Shown one piece after another: positions 63,703 to 64,000 of a stretch of DNA of 64,000 nucleotides (the stretch's first letter is position 1; every line of letters starts with the position of its first letter). Below the pieces are notes generated by a model that saw nothing but the letters and a program-made list of their open reading frames with translations, made no database searches and had not been told where the DNA came from. Source of the DNA: Isoalcanivorax pacificus W11-5 (GTDB taxonomy: Bacteria > Pseudomonadota > Gammaproteobacteria > Pseudomonadales > Alcanivoracaceae); contig NZ_CP004387.1 in assembly GCF_000299335.2 (NCBI RefSeq), forward strand, positions 3,798,994 to 3,862,993, read 5' to 3'. The position numbers and the translations under genes were made by a program.

Positions 63703-64000
63703 TCAGCGCTGCTCCAGTTTCGCCATGCGCTCGCTGATATCACGCAGCAATCGCACGATCTCTTCACGTTCGTGGCGCGCCTTGTCGTCCGCCGCCTGGC
63801 GCTCGGCACGCTGCTCGCTTTCGTGCACTTCCTGGGTGGCGCTGACGATGATGGCGATGAACAGGTTCAGCACCATGAAGCTGGAGATCAGGATAAACGG
63901 CACGAAGAACAGCCAGGCCCAGGGATAGGCTTCCATGACCGGGCGGGCGATGCCCATGGACCAGCTTTCCAGTGTCATGATCTGGAACAGGGTGTAGGCA
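63703..64000 (-). CDS. bacterial voltage-gated sodium channel, C-terminal part
   Basis: The 5' end is cut by the window edge; 98 codons are visible. The pore loop [23 protein letters not shown] contains the BacNav selectivity filter TLESWS. The S6 helix ([24 protein letters not shown]) and a C-terminal coiled coil ([42 protein letters not shown]) follow. It closely resembles NavAb-type channels, which form sodium-selective tetramers in the inner membrane. It probably helps sodium balance or motility. Confidence 0.9.
   Translation of the reverse strand, partial: AYTLFQIMTLESWSMGIARPVMEAYPWAWLFFVPFILISSFMVLNLFIAIIVSATQEVHESEQRAERQAADDKARHEREEIVRLLRDISERMAKLEQR

Overview
The window is high-GC chromosomal DNA from a free-living, aerobic gammaproteobacterium. 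An Alcanivorax-like marine hydrocarbon degrader fits best, but this is inferred from gene content: five short-chain dehydrogenases, an acyl-CoA dehydrogenase, a PF10118 di-metal hydrolase, GlyGly-CTERM proteins, TonB/PQQ/c-type cytochrome genes and a bacterial voltage-gated sodium channel. No rRNA is present. One tRNA, tRNA-Arg(CCG), is.

Layout. 1-6.2 kb: oxidoreductase and hydrolase genes, a TetR regulator divergent from a flavin amine oxidase, and an SDR/Ada-type methyltransferase pair. 6.2-12.9 kb: a visibly AT-richer accessory island whose genes all lie on the minus strand. It holds unknown proteins, a YefM/YoeB toxin-antitoxin pair, a DUF4209 protein with an RNEVAHG (HEPN-like) motif and a uracil-DNA-glycosylase-like protein. 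12.9-15.8 kb: a hydrolase pair and a secreted START-domain protein. 16-18 kb: glnK-amtB. 18-24.3 kb: ubiK, an ankyrin protein, comM, an ICMT-like methyltransferase and an acyl-CoA dehydrogenase/SDR operon. 24.4-28.9 kb: rep, a complete IS1182-family element, a small lipoprotein and a cytochrome c5. 29-33 kb: a CHASE2 histidine kinase with its response regulator, and a Gdx/SugE-type SMR exporter. 33.2-33.8 kb: tRNA-Arg followed by tandem repeats of its own 3' end. 34-36.7 kb: panB and pyruvate kinase. 37-47.6 kb: a penicillin-acylase-family lipoprotein and a four-gene operon behind a Fur-like box (small secreted protein, large lipoprotein, TonB receptor, MauG-like cytochrome). 47.8-56.5 kb: a PQQ sugar dehydrogenase, two tandem GlyGly-CTERM proteins, a TPR/GT41 glycosyltransferase, a Kazal-like lipoprotein and mltF. 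56.5-60.2 kb: a TetR/HlyD/ABC-2 exporter operon. 60.2-63.4 kb: an operon of aldo/keto reductase, NTP/NDP-type transporter and SDR. 63.7 kb to the end: the C-terminal part of a NavAb-like channel.

The most unusual signal is in the mobile DNA. The IS1182-family element (26561-28143) and two 191-bp elements with related ends (15800-15990 and 33338-33528, identical except for the first base) each sit inside a rho-independent terminator. In all three cases the whole terminator hairpin is duplicated (20, 18 and 16 bp), so each insertion leaves an intact terminator on both sides. A second, unrelated family of about 264 bp (37029-37293 and 63411-63673) has about 30-bp terminal inverted repeats and two internal hairpins. 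Several paired positions differ together between the copies, which suggests the fold itself is conserved. The tRNA-Arg gene is followed by 139-bp tandem repeats, each carrying the last 16 bp of the tRNA, an arrangement like the E. coli tyrT/rtT repeats.
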